64,000 nucleotides of DNA from Siderastrea siderea (Eukaryota; Cnidaria; Anthozoa; Scleractinia; Rhizangiidae), in contig OZ034967.1 of the NCBI GenBank assembly GCA_964030785.1, forward strand, positions 59,293,665 to 59,357,664, read 5' to 3'. Below, one piece after another: positions 1 to 12,225 of the stretch (position 1 is the stretch's first letter; each line of letters begins with the position of its first letter). The position numbers were made by a program, and so were the translations under genes. The notes below the pieces were generated by a model that made no database searches, had not been told where the DNA came from, and saw only the letters and a program-made list of their open reading frames with translations.

Positions 1-604
1 CACAACCGAAGCGGCCACTAATATACAGCTAGCACAGGTCCGCAACACAAACAGAGGATGGTAAGCCTCTAGTAATACAGTGTCAATTAAAAATACGTTT
101 AAAAAAAAGGTCTTCAGCTTAGATTTAAAAGTGGTCAACAACTTGCAGCTCCTCATATCCTCTGGAAGAGAGTTCCAGAATACTGGTGCAATATATGAAA
201 ATGCTCTAGGTATAACAAGCAAAGATTTACTAGAGGAGCGCAACATTCTCGAGAGAATATATGGCGATAAAAGTTCACTCAGATAAATACAATGATGTAA
301 ATGTTAAAAGTAAAATTATCTTATTGATTGTTGTAAATTTCAGTGCTCAATAATAAGAGCTATAAGTACAAGTTGCCATTTGGACAACTCCCATGGAAAA
401 TTCCTAGACCCACCCCTGGGGTACCAGTCCAGGGTAGGGACTGCAAATTTCCACATTGATTCCCTATGCAATGTAGCCTGCATAGCTGGCATGTAAACTC
501 AGCTTCTCCGCTCCTTCTTACAGCTCTGCTGCTAACCTTTGCCTTCGCACACACAATCCTGCCAGCTACACAGGCTAATTCAATGTTAACATTCACTGCT
601 TTAC
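1..604. other. No gene recognised (WARS2 3' intron and flank)
   Basis: No exon is seen here. The stretch lies downstream, on the minus strand, of the last visible WARS2 exon, so it is probably intron; the exons for the KMSKS loop and C-terminus were not found and should lie beyond base 1. A 68-codon plus-strand frame at 80-286 looks repeat-like but was not assigned to a family. Confidence 0.4.
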
Positions 605-3017
605 CTAGAATAGGCTTGGGTAAGGGAAACATGTCTCCATACATGTTGTTAAACAGCCGGCAGAGTTCTCTGGCAAGTTCCAAATGTTGCAACTGATCAT
701 CACCAATTGGAACATGAGTTGCTCTAGAAAATACAAGAACTGGTTTGTTAATTTCTGTCCACTTTGTAAATTGATACCAAAAAAATTGGTCAACAAAATT
801 CATTTGCTTGCTTACTTGTACAAGAGAATATCAGCTGCCATTAAAACTGGGTAGGAATACAGTCCTAAGCAACTCTTTTCTTTATTTTCACTTCCTTTAG
901 TCTAAAAAAAAAAAAACAGACAAACTGAAGTACACTGTAAAAAAAGAAAATAATTCCAAACGAAAATATCCCTTACTAATAGGTGCTTCAAAGATGGAAT
1001 ATATATAGCTAAATTTTCTGAGCAAGTCAGCTTTCATCACTCATGGCCCCAAAATGGCTGGAAACATTGCAAGAACACACTTGTATTGTGAATTGCAGGG
1101 AAACTAGACTAGTCTTCTACATTTTGCAGCAATGCAAGATACATTGCAGCATGTAACATGTATTTTGCAACCTGTCTCTCAATGCTCCTGCTATCACTGC
1201 ATGGCAAGTTGCAAGAAAAATTGCCCCATGTCTAAACACCTTCAGTGCTGGCTTAGTGGACTACCTGGCTTACTTATATAATACTAACCTCAGAGAAATG
1301 TAACATAAAAGTGCAAGACTGTAACATGCCTTCACAAGTATGCATCTCCACTGCCTCTCAAGACAAATGGCTGCCTGCTGACAATGGTATGTGAACAGAG
1401 TAAAATGTGCATTCTGATTGGTCTAGGGGAGTTTGCGATTAAAGTAGAGATGCACGAATAACGTAATGAGCCACAAAGTTCTGTGCGCAAATCATTACAA
1501 AGATTTTCTAAAACATTTCTAGTTTTGTGTGGGATAACCAATATCAAAACAAAGTTTAAAACAAAATAATAGATTTCAGTTGGCTGTGTGTGTGTGCTCT
1601 GATAATGCACAGTGGAGGTCAAAGCGTGGCAAGAACATGAGGCTACTTCTTTGTTCTTACTACATTTTGACATCATCTGTGCGTCATCAGAGCAAACAAG
1701 CTCGGCCACGTGGACCTTATTTGTTAGGGATTACCTTCCATTGGTGCATGCGGTTCAAGAAGCCTGTGGGAGCCAAGCAGCCTAAAATCCAAGCCAGCTC
1801 TGCATGCTGGGGTACCTTTAATACAATAAAAATAGTTCAAGTGGTGCCAAGACATTTAAGGGATATGCAAATGGCAACTACCATTGGTCAATAGAAATCT
1901 TTATAATTACTAAGGATACTAATGTCACCCATCCTCAGAGACTCAGGAGCAGAAAGTCAAGATAAGGGAAAGTTGGGAAAATTTTGACCATTTTAGCCAC
2001 CTTTCTCATCTTTCCCTCACCTTGACTATCGTGACTATCTTGACTAGGTTTCCAAGGATGAATCTCACCATGGCAACAGAGAAGTCTGAACAGACACTTT
2101 TTAACCGGCCAAAAATTCCACACAGGCAACAAAGATCTATTTCCGATCTCGACAGCTAGTAAGAACTTCTAGTGAGAATGCTTGTCAATTTTACGTGGGT
2201 AGTTCCTCAGCAAGAATTTCTCCATTCATTGTTTATATACTCTGTTCACTGGGAACACAACAGGCCATGTGTTAATCCTCAGGCTATAACCTCACCTGGG
2301 ATTGCTGGAAGAGAATGCTTTTCTCTGGGTTGACTCCACAAGCCAGTAGATACACTGCCATATTTCTAATGCTCTGTTGCAGACTAGAAGGATCTTGAGG
2401 AAGTGTAATAGAATGTAAGTCTACGATGCTGTACAGCACAGCACCTTTACTTTCCTGCTGCAGTGAAACCCAATTCTTGATTGCTCCTAAGTAGTTCCCA
2501 ATATGCATGGTTCCTGTTGGTTGGATTCCAGAAAATATCCTCATGGGGGACTGCGGACCCTGTGCAGAAAAAGAGGCACATGTCAGATAGTAGTAATTGC
2601 ACTGGACTTGAGGGTACTGGATGGGGGAGTGAGGAGGACTCCTTATAAAGGTGACTAGGGTGTTTATAAAAAATTTTGATTGGAACCCCTAAGAGGACCA
2701 GAATCTTATACTGGGGAGGACACAAATTCCTTTTCATCCCTACCAATTCTGACAAGTAATGTTGTTAAATTTTCTGCCAGCTTTTCACTTAATTATAATA
2801 TTGTCAAAAGCGGCATACAGGTTAGTCTAACTAAAATCTAACGATTTTTAGATTGCACAGATGTCATTGCGATATATAGATATCAGATAAATATGGTCTT
2901 CACAAATATACTCCGCCTTGTGATTCTTACCTTCGAGCAGAACTGCTTTGTAACCAAATTCTTCGACTGGTTCAACATAAGTGGAAAAAAGCTGGCATTT
3001 CTGAACCGAAATCCCAT
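605..3017 (-). CDS. WARS2: Mitochondrial tryptophanyl-tRNA synthetase (partial, spliced)
   Basis: Class I aminoacyl-tRNA synthetase charging mitochondrial tRNA-Trp. Exons on the minus strand: 2931-3017 (29 codons, start [11 protein letters not shown], Arg-rich and amphipathic like a mitochondrial presequence), 2296-2559 (GIQPTG and [10 protein letters not shown], the class I HIGH-type signature, then SIVDLHSIT and [12 protein letters not shown]), 1735-1815 (ELAWILGC...MHQWK), 816-864 ([12 protein letters not shown]) and 605-723 ([16 protein letters not shown], then FPLPKPIL). All joins shown have GT/AG borders and matching phase, except that one exon of roughly 13 codons between MHQWK and the 816-864 exon was not found. 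The KMSKS loop and C-terminal tRNA-binding part are outside the window. The gene is divergent from CHMP1, sharing the 379 bp gap. The start is inferred: the frame stays open upstream, but this ATG gives the best presequence. The family call is firm; the exact 5' exon is less so. Confidence 0.88.
1595..1694. repeat. Imperfect 100 bp foldback in WARS2 intron
   Basis: Arms of about 45 bp beginning TGCTCTGAT are inverted around a short spacer near 1645; both strands therefore read similar peptides. It lies next to the 1735-1815 exon. It looks like a small MITE or a remnant of one. Confidence 0.6.
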
Positions 3018-3396
3018 GACTGAGGATAATGATCGGTGAAGAACTCTCAAATTGAAAACTGCTCGATGGCCGCCATTTTGAATTTTTCGTCAAGAAGGAC
3101 TGGTAAATAAATTTCCACTGGTTCCCAGGATTCTCTCTGATACAGTAAAGACACAGGATCCTGGGAACAAAGCCAACTTGGGGTATGACGTCAAAGCGTA
3201 GGAGGTGAGACTGCTGGTCATTTGACTTGAGGCCCATAAATGACGTCACTGCTACCGATTTGGAAGATGAAAACATAATTTGTAGATCGAGGAAATAGTA
3301 TATGATAGTTCGCTAAAAGAAGCGACTTGCAAAGGGGGTTTGAAGCAATTAGGAACGTCGTAAAGATTCACTTGTTTATCGTTAAAGCCTGTAGCC
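3018..3396. promoter_or_regulatory. Shared divergent promoter of WARS2 and CHMP1
   Basis: The 379 bp between the inferred WARS2 start codon (minus) and the CHMP1 start codon (plus) is the only upstream space for either gene. It holds two perfect CRE palindromes TGACGTCA at 3186-3193 and 3241-3248, the site class bound by CREB/ATF proteins. There is no obvious TATA box. A fragment reading GGATCCTGGGAACAAAGCC around 3156-3174 resembles the 'CCCAGGG' foldback repeats seen elsewhere in the window, so part of the region may be transposon-derived. Confidence 0.6.
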
Positions 3397-6300
3397 ATGA
3401 CGAGCCAGATGGAGAGTATCCTTTGCCCTTAACTTTGTGTCTAAACTGATGTGTCTTGATCAGCATGATAAAGCTAAACTAAACCTTCCTAGCTAGTATA
3501 GGTTGTGTAGTTTAGCTTCGTTTGCTGATCGGAGTACATTCAAGTCAACAGTTAACACTGCTGTCATTTCGTCATATGTAAGATACTCTGTGATTGAGTT
3601 CAGTTTCTCATCAAGTATTGTTACCAAGTTTATTATCTGACTTCATGCAATGAATGCAACCGCTTTCATGATTTTGTGCTTTGTGACTGACACCTTGTTC
3701 TATTTTAGTTTTTTGATTTGAAAAACTTTTTACCCACTTTTAAAAATTAAATGGCGTCATTGAGACAGTTTCTATTTCGTGCAAAAGGTATTGCAATTTA
3801 CAATAAATAAATTTCTAAATGCAGTAATGTTTCTTGAGTAAGTATCTGTTGATCCTTGACTGTTGTTTTCTACTTCATTAAGAACACCTTTTTAATTTAA
3901 AGGTAGGTAATTTACATGTCAACTTAAAGGAGACTTGAAAACTCTTTGTACAGCCTCTTACCCAGAAGTAAGAGGTTGTCACAACACCCCAAATAACCTA
4001 CATCCACAGTCTAAGAACATCTGGACAAAACCAGCCACACCATAGAATAGAACAATACCATCAGTTTGGGTATTAAAGGAACCAGGTGACATCATGTGCA
4101 AAGTGAATAGGCTAGAATTTACATCAGATGCCTACCACTTAGTAATAATAACGCAGCGTCCAAGAACAAAAAACAGTCAATACATGTTATGCGGCAATAA
4201 GTGTTATTGTTCAACACTGAGTAGCATTGATTGAGATTATTAAAGGAAAGTACCAGTAAGTAATTTTGCAAGTTTCTAAAGCGTGTTTGGCTGGCATTGT
4301 TAGTGTAGCACTTAGCTTTACTATTCCCTGTACTAAGATGTTGAGCTGTAACAAACCACTTGGATATTCAGGGTTTTGTCTCAAAAGTGAGTCGGTAAAA
4401 TTGGTGGTAACTGGTCTGTTCTGATTTTTTTTATCAGTTTGCCGCAAAGGATTTAGAAAGAAAATCCAAGAAGTGTGAAAAAGAGGAAAAAGCAGAGAAA
4501 CTGAAGTTAAAGAAGGTAGATGATAAAATATAACAATATTATTATTATAAATAATGCCTAGATATAAAAAATAATGAGTTTGCAAGGTATTTAGATTAAT
4601 TTAAAAAATGTAATTTTCTCCAGGTGCAGGTTTGTGTAGGTGTGCATGTAACATTAACGAATATTATTGTTTCTTGCATTCATTGTATTTTTAATCCTTG
4701 TTCTTTCTTATTTAACCTTCTAGGCTATCCAGAAAGGAAATATAGAAGGAGCTAAAATACATGCTGAAAATTCTATTAGGCAAAAGAATCAGGTGAGAAG
4801 TCAATAAAATTGTTAAAATTGTTATTAATCTCTTCAATCCTTACCAAGACAGTGTCAGTGAGTTGTTAACAAGTAGATAAACAAGTAAACAGCAGGCTTG
4901 CAAAAAAACATCATCAGCTAGGTAATATGTTTCTTGCAACTGGTATCAAAAGTGAGAATCTCTAGCATTATTAGCAGTCCTTAGTCCAGAGGAATTCATA
5001 TTTTGAGCTTCAGGTTTTTTGCAAAATGCATGTACTTGTTTTGTTACTCTTTGTTTGAATTTCAGGCATTGAACTTTATGCGACTAAGTTCAAGAATCGA
5101 TGCCACGGCTTCACGAGTGCAGACAGCAGTTACAATGAAACAGGTAATTAGATAATGCTCTTGAAGGGTTATTGATCAGAGGAGCAACTGCATGGCAACA
5201 ATAGTTACTGTATTAGCTGATCAGTGCCTTGGGCTGTGTTTATGGTTATAGCCCAATAAACAGGTTGGCGTTTTCTCTTATTGAACTTCTTTGGGTTCAT
5301 GTTATAACAGGGTCCTCAGTGTATTTTAGTGTATTTTAGTGCTGAATTGTGTAGTTCCAGAAAATATCCATATCCCTCCTCACAGAAGGGATTTGCCCTA
5401 TGATGCCCCCTTCACCTCACCCCTCTGGAAATTCCAATTTAGCTTCATACATTCCTTTAAATTTTTGAGCCTTTGAGACCCCCACCCTTTCTGGAATTTC
5501 CAATCCCTTCTGTGGGGGGAGTATGGATATTTTCTAGAACTACAAATTGATCAGGTAGACCTGAGTAAGCTAGGAGATCTTGGGGGAGGGCATGCTTCCT
5601 GTGAGAAAAATTTGAAAAAAATGTCTTCTGAATTGGCTTGAAATGCATCCTGAATGGCCAAACCTGATGAAAATTATTCACTATTCAAACTTCTTTTCCC
5701 TAACATAAGTCCACATAATTATGTGCTTTAAGACATATTATTCTGTGCAGTGAGAGCTATAGAAGCTAAAGTGTATGGATATAGGTAATCAATGTATGTA
5801 TTGTGTGTATTGGCTCATTCCTGAAGTTTATTTATTTATTTATTTGTTTGTTGAAAACCATTTCTACCAAAACCATAAGTTCCCTGTATTTTACAAAATA
5901 TGCCCATCACTACCTTTCAAATGGTATTTATACATAAACTGAGTTTGTATTTGTTGTGGTTCAAATTTTTCTTTGGTTTAAAAAATTTTCAAACCGGTTT
6001 AATGTTTATTTTTCTTTGTTTTAGATTCATGACCATAATCAAAGACAAAGGAAAATACAACCTCATTCCCAGGGTCTCTCTTCTACCATCTCTCACTCCA
6101 GGGGAGGGAAAGAAGAGACCCTGGGAACAAGTTTGAGGAAAATAAAAATTAAACTGGTTTAAAAATTTTCATACCAAAGAAAAATTTGAACCACAACATA
6201 CATGTATGTTGTTATTAAACAGTTAATAAAAGAGAGGTTAAAGAGTTGATGTTTTACCATAATTTATTGAAATATCTTTGTTTCATATTTTTAACAGGTG

Positions 6301-7878
6301 ACAGGGTCAATGGCTGGAGTTGTAAAATCCATGGACTCAGCCATGAGATCCATGAACTTGGAAAAGGTGGGTTGTTTGGCAATTAAAAGTAAATGTCTGG
6401 TGTCAAAGTATTCATAGTTTTTCTTTCCAGTTGGATATTGAATATTATTCTTTGTGATAATTTCATATTCAATGGCATTTTGCATTTCATCTCGTCAGAT
6501 ATCTGCTCTAATGGATAAGTTTGAGCAACAGTTTGAACACCTTGATGTCCAGTCGAGCTACATGGAGACAGCCATGAGCGATACCACAACACTCACTGTA
6601 CCACAGGTGGGAACAGCTTCTCTTGTTACACTGTAGCTCTCATAAGTTATACAGTGACAGTTTATTTTATTCAATGTATTGTTTTCTTAAGGTTGTGTGT
6701 ACTTTAGCCTGCTAACAAACCTTTTAAGATTGTCAATCACAGAGCTCAAGGTGTGTGAGAATATGGGCTCTTCCCTTCTTGCTTCATTGCTCACAATGAC
6801 AGACCTGGGGGGGGGGGGGGGAGAGAGGGAGAGAGAGGGCTGTTCCCCCCATCACCCATTTTGTTCAAAGAAATTAAATGTAAGGCCTTAATTTTTTTCC
6901 ATTTTGAAACATTTTCACTTTCAGCAGCCTCTTCCTTTTTTACTCCCTTTCCCTACTTTTAAACAAGACTGGATCCACCCTGTACTATACCATCACAGCT
7001 TTTCTTTGCAGCTTGACTTTCTTTGGATCAAAAATTGTCCTCAATCTGTACTCATTAGAAGGCCTTCAAAAGTATGTGTGATCAAACCTAAAAGGATGCA
7101 CCTACATGCTAACAAGTCTTGAAGCAGTAGGTTTGGGTACACTGACATAGCTTTTTGCTTGCATTTGTCCCAGGGTCAAGTTGATAGTCTCATGCAACAG
7201 GTGGCTGATGAAGCAGGGTAAGCTGTGCTGTCATTCCTTGCTAAATTCCACTTTTCAAATGAAGAATGAAACATCCAGCATAAAACTGAGTCCTACAGCT
7301 GAATTTTCATTAGCAATATTAACATGCTTCAGGCAGGTTTCCTGAACTGCCTTCCAATGCATTGCCCAATGTCTCTTCTCACATCAAGACTTCTTTTTGT
7401 TATTGGCATAGTTGTCATACCTTGTGTCTAGTGACTGAGTTGTTACAATGTATGTTATTTTATTTATTTACTTATTTTTGTTACACAAAGTTCATATTTA
7501 TTTATTTTCTTACTTAAAAATTCCAGGCTGGAATTAAACATGGAGCTTCCAAGTGGACAACAGAGTCAACCAATTGGCACTGCATCTGCTGCTTCTGCAG
7601 AACAGGTAAACTCAAATTATGGATATATCTCTATTGAAAAATGGAGTTAGTAAAAAACATGTTTCCGATTAGGACTGACACTTATTTGGCAAATCAATTT
7701 TCTTTCTTATAAGGTACTGGACCCCTAAGACTGAATGTCAAGCATTTTTTTGTTGTATAACACATATACTGATTGATAGTAAATAATAATTATTTAAACT
7801 TTTTATTGTAAATTTAAACTTTTTTACATTTTACAGGATGAGCTGTCACAGAGACTGGCAAAACTACGACAAGCTTAA
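3397..7878 (+). CDS. CHMP1B: Charged multivesicular body protein 1 (ESCRT-III)
   Basis: ESCRT-III subunit that polymerises on endosomal and midbody membranes and recruits Vps4/spastin. Ten coding exons: 3397-3415, 3883-3902, 4438-4515, 4724-4792, 5066-5143, 6298-6366, 6499-6606, 7174-7217, 7527-7605, 7837-7878. All phases agree and give 201 residues, about the usual family length. Two tiny exons (19 and 20 nt) join as MTSQMEKHLFNLK, the conserved CHMP1 N-terminus, which fixes the start. Next come the basic coiled helices (KKCEKEEKAEKLKLKK), RVQTAVTM, GSMAGVVKSMD and ISALMDKFEQQFE, and a C-terminal MIM1 helix ending DELSQRLAKLRQA, the Vps4 MIT-binding motif. It is closer to CHMP1B than CHMP1A by the ELNMELP segment. 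Possible polyadenylation signals AATAAA lie near 8640 and 8720. Nothing looks broken. Confidence 0.96.
5953..6197. repeat. Nested foldback MITEs in CHMP1 intron
   Basis: Outer arms (GTTGTGGTTCAAATTTTTC... and its complement ending at 6197) flank a second, inner foldback at about 6060-6137 whose arms contain CCCAGGGTCTCTCTTC and GAAGAGACCCTGGGA. One small hairpin element appears to have inserted inside another. It lies in the intron between CHMP1 exons 5 and 6. Confidence 0.7.
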
Positions 7879-9324
7879 ATGACAACTGTCAAAAGGAGGA
7901 CAGTGACTTCTTATCTAAAATGCTGACCATTAAAACATGATTAACTCAAAAACAAAGCTGATCAGACACGATTTACTTCAATTCTGTCTATTGAGAGGCT
8001 GGCATCTTACTTTTGTGCAACATCTCCATACTTAAAACAGTTTAAACAATATTAATTTTTCAAGTAGTTTAATTATCATTATGATAATAATTATGGACTT
8101 GGCCATACTTCAGGCATGTTAGTCTGTCCTTTCCATGTCTGTATTTCAACTTTTCCTGGTTGGGATTCTTAGCAACTGTTTTTCAAGTGCCAACATAACA
8201 TCAAAACCCTACATAAAAAAAACAAAAACAAAGAACACTGTTATCTTGGAATAATTGGGCTGTAAGTCAAGGCATCTTTTCTGGGGTGATTTGAGCTGCG
8301 AGCACTTGATGGGTGAAATCTCATGAGAGCACAGATAGGAGAATGAACCAGCAAGTGATTTGTTTGGATAGGGTTGGGGGTGGGGAAAAATGTTTTTTAT
8401 TTGCTCTAATTCCCTTGCCTGTCAGCTCATTCTTGGCACTTTGTGGCTTGTGCATGTGATTTGCAAAACATGTGCCTACAAGTCCAGATTGTTTCATTGA
8501 CTCCTAAATTGAATTGGTTGTAAAAAACAAACGAACAAAAACAAACAAAAACAAGAAAAAACATAACAAGAAGACAGAGCTTTGTAAGAACACTTTGCAT
8601 TCATTTTTCTGTATAAATTTTGCTTTGCTTCATCAGATAGAATAATAAATCTAGTCTAATGATGTAACCTACACTGTAAATTTAGTTTTATTTGAGGATA
8701 AGCTACATTTACTTGTGAGTTTTAATAAATTTTGCAACATTTACAGTTCAAAAGTGTCCCAAAATTCATTGTGTTCCTCTTGAGTTTGAGCGTCCTGTTC
8801 ACGTTCACTGCAAATGCGCTCAGAAGAGATAAACAAGTGATCATGATTTTCCCACCATATTCCTCATTAACTCAGTTTGCTGTTTGCCATTTTCAACGTA
8901 AGAAGGCCAGCTCTTGTGTTTTCAATGATGGTGGTATTTTGAAAATTTAATAAATGCCCTGGGCGTTTATTCAATCATTTACGGTAAATATGACAAAAAT
9001 GTACGAAAATGCAAGTTGATGCTCAGCTATAACCTTCATAGAAGCTGTCAGTTCTTTAACAAAAAAACCTGCTCAGAAAGTTGCGGAAAATGCATATTTT
9101 GCCAGATGCAGGGGTGAACTGCATATCCCTTTCCGCTTCATTAACTCCCGTCTCTGATAAGTCAGCCTACCCCTGGAAGTCAGATTTTCAACATTAGACA
9201 ACCTCTGAATTTAAATAAATAAATAAATAGTTTATTGGACTCTCTTGCATTTGACACTGAATTAACAACTCAACTTACAAAAAAAAAAACCCTAAGTAAA
9301 AGGTTCCTATTTACATATTGTGCT
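7879..9324. other. Intergenic, no gene recognised
   Basis: CHMP1 3' UTR (AATAAA-like signals near 8640 and 8720) followed by AT-rich sequence with an (AAAT)n run near 9210. A 72-codon frame at 8732-8950 has no family resemblance and no splice context. Confidence 0.5.
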
Positions 9325-9445
9325 ACTTACAACAGCCTGCTGGAATCTACCAAGTGTAGCTATTACAGGCAGAAAATTGAAAACGCTGGGCAATTGTTTT
9401 AAAAAAATGGTTGATGGTTTTTTCACCCCAAGATCACCAGTGTTA

Positions 9446-9856
9446 GGGACCGTCGACATATTCAAAAGTTCCCCGCTTAACGTCCACTGGACGTTAAGGT
9501 CAGACCCCCCCCCCCCTCCTCCTTAACGTCCACACGGAATTTCGCACTCCATGTTTTTCTAGAGGCGATGAATTTAGTTGTAAAATCTAGCGAGCGCGTG
9601 TTCCTTCTGCGCTATCTTTATAAGTGACAAACTACGTAGATCACAGCGCTACCAAGTTTGTTCTCATTTTCTACTGTGGTACGTTTTCTCTTCATGTTCT
9701 GTCATCAACAGAAGTAAAATGTGTTTCTCAACGCGTTATTTTGGTTTTGTCTTAGAATCCCCACTTTAACGTCCAAATCTTAACTCTCCTCAACCCCTCC
9801 CCCCTAAACGTCCAGTGGACGTTAAGCGGGGAACTTGTGAATATGTCGACGGCCCC
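9446..9856. mobile_element. PIF/Harbinger-like MITE, 411 bp
   Basis: Terminal inverted repeats of about 50 bp start GGGACCGTCGACATATTC on the left and GGGGCCGTCGACATATTC on the right (reverse complement), and both run into TTCCCCGCTTAACGTCC. TTA flanks both ends (9443-9445 and 9857-9859), the 3 bp TWA duplication typical of PIF/Harbinger elements. There is no coding capacity. It sits in the LINE near its 5' remnant. Confidence 0.8.
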
Positions 9857-10744
9857 TTACCGACTCGTGATTCATTGGCGCAGCTCGTTGAAAACTTTAA
9901 CGACTTCTTTATCCATAAAATTCATGGTTTTGGAGAAGAATTGCAAAGAGCTTCCAACACCTGTCACTCTATTGCTGACAAAAAAGTTCCTCACGAGTTG
10001 CTACTGAGTTTAATCCAGCCAGCTGCACTTTGGTTCACGAAGTCATAAAATCCCTATCAACGAAATCCTGTCCTTTGGATCCTATGCCAAGCCGATTACT
10101 CAAAGACCATCTCGACCTCATTGCACCTGTTATTACAGCTATCGTCAACGAATCATTGTCGACTGGTGTGTTTCCAACTTGTCTCAAACACTCCCTTATA
10201 CGACCACTTCTGAAAAAACAAGGTCTTGATCAAGAGAACATAAAGAACTACAGACCTATAGCGAACATTCCGTTTGGAAGCCGGACAACTCGCCCCCCAG
10301 ACAATTAGCCCCAGACAACTAGCCCCCACTCTGGACGACTAGCCCCCACCTTATGGACGACTAGCCCCCACCTTATGGACGACTAGCCCCCTACCTTATC
10401 CTGTGTTTATACTCTACTGTAGTTACTTTTACATTGTACTCTTCTTCGACAAACTGACACGCATTTTGCTTCGATCGTTAACATGGCCGCCATATTGAAT
10501 ACGAACCACTGGAACCCAGGCTATTGCGAGCCTGAAAGCTGAAGTTTTCTCTCAGCTCTAGATAAAGAGCTACTAAAGCTATTGCGTTCACAGAAATAAA
10601 AGATGATGAAATGATGAAATGATGAAAGGCTTTATTCAACTCTCTCACGCGAACGAACGAAACAATCTTGCTTTCGCAAACTTGCAAAAGAATCACTCAA
10701 AACTCTAAAAAGGTTCAATTAAAACACGCGTGCTTTTGTAATGG

Positions 10745-11385
10745 AACACCGAAAAGACCGAAAAAATCTCACCTTCGCAAGCCAAGAAAGCAAGACAAAA
10801 GACCGAAAAAATCTCACCTTCGCAAGCCAAGAAAGCTTTACTTAAAATGAAACACAGAAGACAATGGAAATAAAAACTCTCACCTTCGCAAGCTAAAAAA
10901 ACACGCGCGTGCCTTTACATTTTTAAACTTGACCATCACGTTAAATTAGCACTAATAGTTTTTTCTCTCGAAATTGAAGAGTGTTTTACTCAAAACCTTT
11001 CAAGTAAAACACGCGTGCTTTTGCAAAAGTGAAAAGACCGAAAAAATCTCACCTTCGCAAGCCAAGAAAGCAAGACAAAAGACCGAAAAAATCTCACCTT
11101 CGCAAGCCAAGAAAGCTTTACTCAAAATGAAACACAGAAGACACTGGAAATAAAAACTCTCACCTTCGCAAGCTAAAAAAACACGCGCGTGCCTTTACAT
11201 TTTTAAACTTGACCATCACGTTAAATTAGCACTAATAGTTTTTTCTATCGAAATTAAAGAGTGTTTTACTCAAAACCTTTCAAGTAAAACACGCGTGCTT
11301 TTGTAAAAGTGAAAAGACCAAAAAAATCTCACCTTCGCAAGCCAAGAAAGCAAGACAAAAGAACTACAAAATCCCACCTTCGCAA
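10745..11385. repeat. 280 bp tandem repeat inside the TIR element
   Basis: A unit of about 280 bp, including AACACGCGTGCTTTTG and TGACCATCACGTTAAATTAG, occurs twice and starts a third time (landmark GCCAAGAAAGCTTTACT at 10826 and 11106). Within each unit a 45 bp module (CCGAAAAAATCTCACCTTCG) is itself repeated. Confidence 0.8.
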
Positions 11386-11640
11386 GCAAGCGCACTTCTT
11401 AATTAGTGATACATGTAATTATTAGCACGCCCAGGTGATAACTAACATAGTAAAACAACAATAACATAACATTAAGATGAATTTAATGTGATCCTATTGA
11501 ATTAATTAATTATACGCGGTCGCGTATTTAAGAGCCGGTGGGCCGATGGTACATTCATTAGATCATTGATCCACCTTCGAGAATTTTCTCACGACTAAAT
11601 CGAAAACCGCTCAATCTACTCAACGTTTTATCAACTCGCC

Positions 11641-12225
11641 ATGGCTTCTGTCAGCGACAATTGCATCTTGTGCAAGGAACCCGTACGTGAAAGGCAGCAA
11701 GGCCTTCAGTGTGATGGCTGCTTAAAATGGAACCACAGGACATGTAACACCGGTGAGTACCAGCCCAATACTTTTTTGGGGGGGAGGGGATTGTTAAAAA
11801 GAGGGTGTTAGTATTTTGACTGTTTTCAACTGGCCAAGTAATTTGTCACACGAGTTTTATCAATATCTGGTTTAAATCTTAGCTTAAATGCTACAATGTT
11901 GAAAAAAGAAAGGGTGGAAAAGGGGGTTAGGGTTTCTGGAGAATATTGAACTTAAGTTACCTGGGGTCCAATGTTAGTATTTTTCAACTGGCCAAGTAAT
12001 TTGTCACACGAGTTTTATCAATATCTGGTTTAAATCTTAGCTTAAATGCTACAATGTTGAAAAAAGTGTTAGTATTTTTCAACTGGCCAGGGGAAAAGCA
12101 AAGTGTTAGTCTCCATTTAGTAAAATCGGTCCGCCGTGTGTTTCATAGGTATTTCCCAAGAAGCCTATCGTGCTGCTGTGCGGGAACGCAAGGGAATTAC
12201 TGGAGGCCTGTGCTCACCTTGTTAA
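11641..12225 (+). CDS. Small two-exon C4HC3 zinc-finger protein carried by a transposon
   Basis: Exon 1 is 11641-11752, exon 2 is 12149-12225, with donor G|GTGAGT and acceptor TTCATAG|GT in matching phase, giving 62 residues from ATG (CCATGG context) to TAA. Spaced metal ligands read CILC, CDGC, HRTC and CSPC, an eight-ligand PHD/RING-like finger ending exactly at the stop codon. The 396 bp intron contains an internal duplication of about 95 bp (near 11820 and 11975). Upstream at about 11500-11640 there is GC-rich sequence that could be its promoter. It may be a truncated N-terminal finger of a transposase-type protein or a captured gene. Function is unknown; whether it is expressed cannot be seen. 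Confidence 0.65.

Noticed and set aside
1332..1709. 125-codon minus-strand frame as a WARS2 exon
   Set aside because: It lies over the 1595-1694 foldback, and its peptide mirrors the plus-strand reading of the same palindrome.
2848..3276. 142-codon minus-strand frame in the WARS2-CHMP1 gap
   Set aside because: It overlaps the true first WARS2 exon in another frame; the alternative frame starting at 3017 gives a presequence and matching splice phase.
10700..11390. CRISPR-like array
   Set aside because: Repeats are 45 bp and 280 bp tandem units without unique spacers, inside a eukaryotic transposon.
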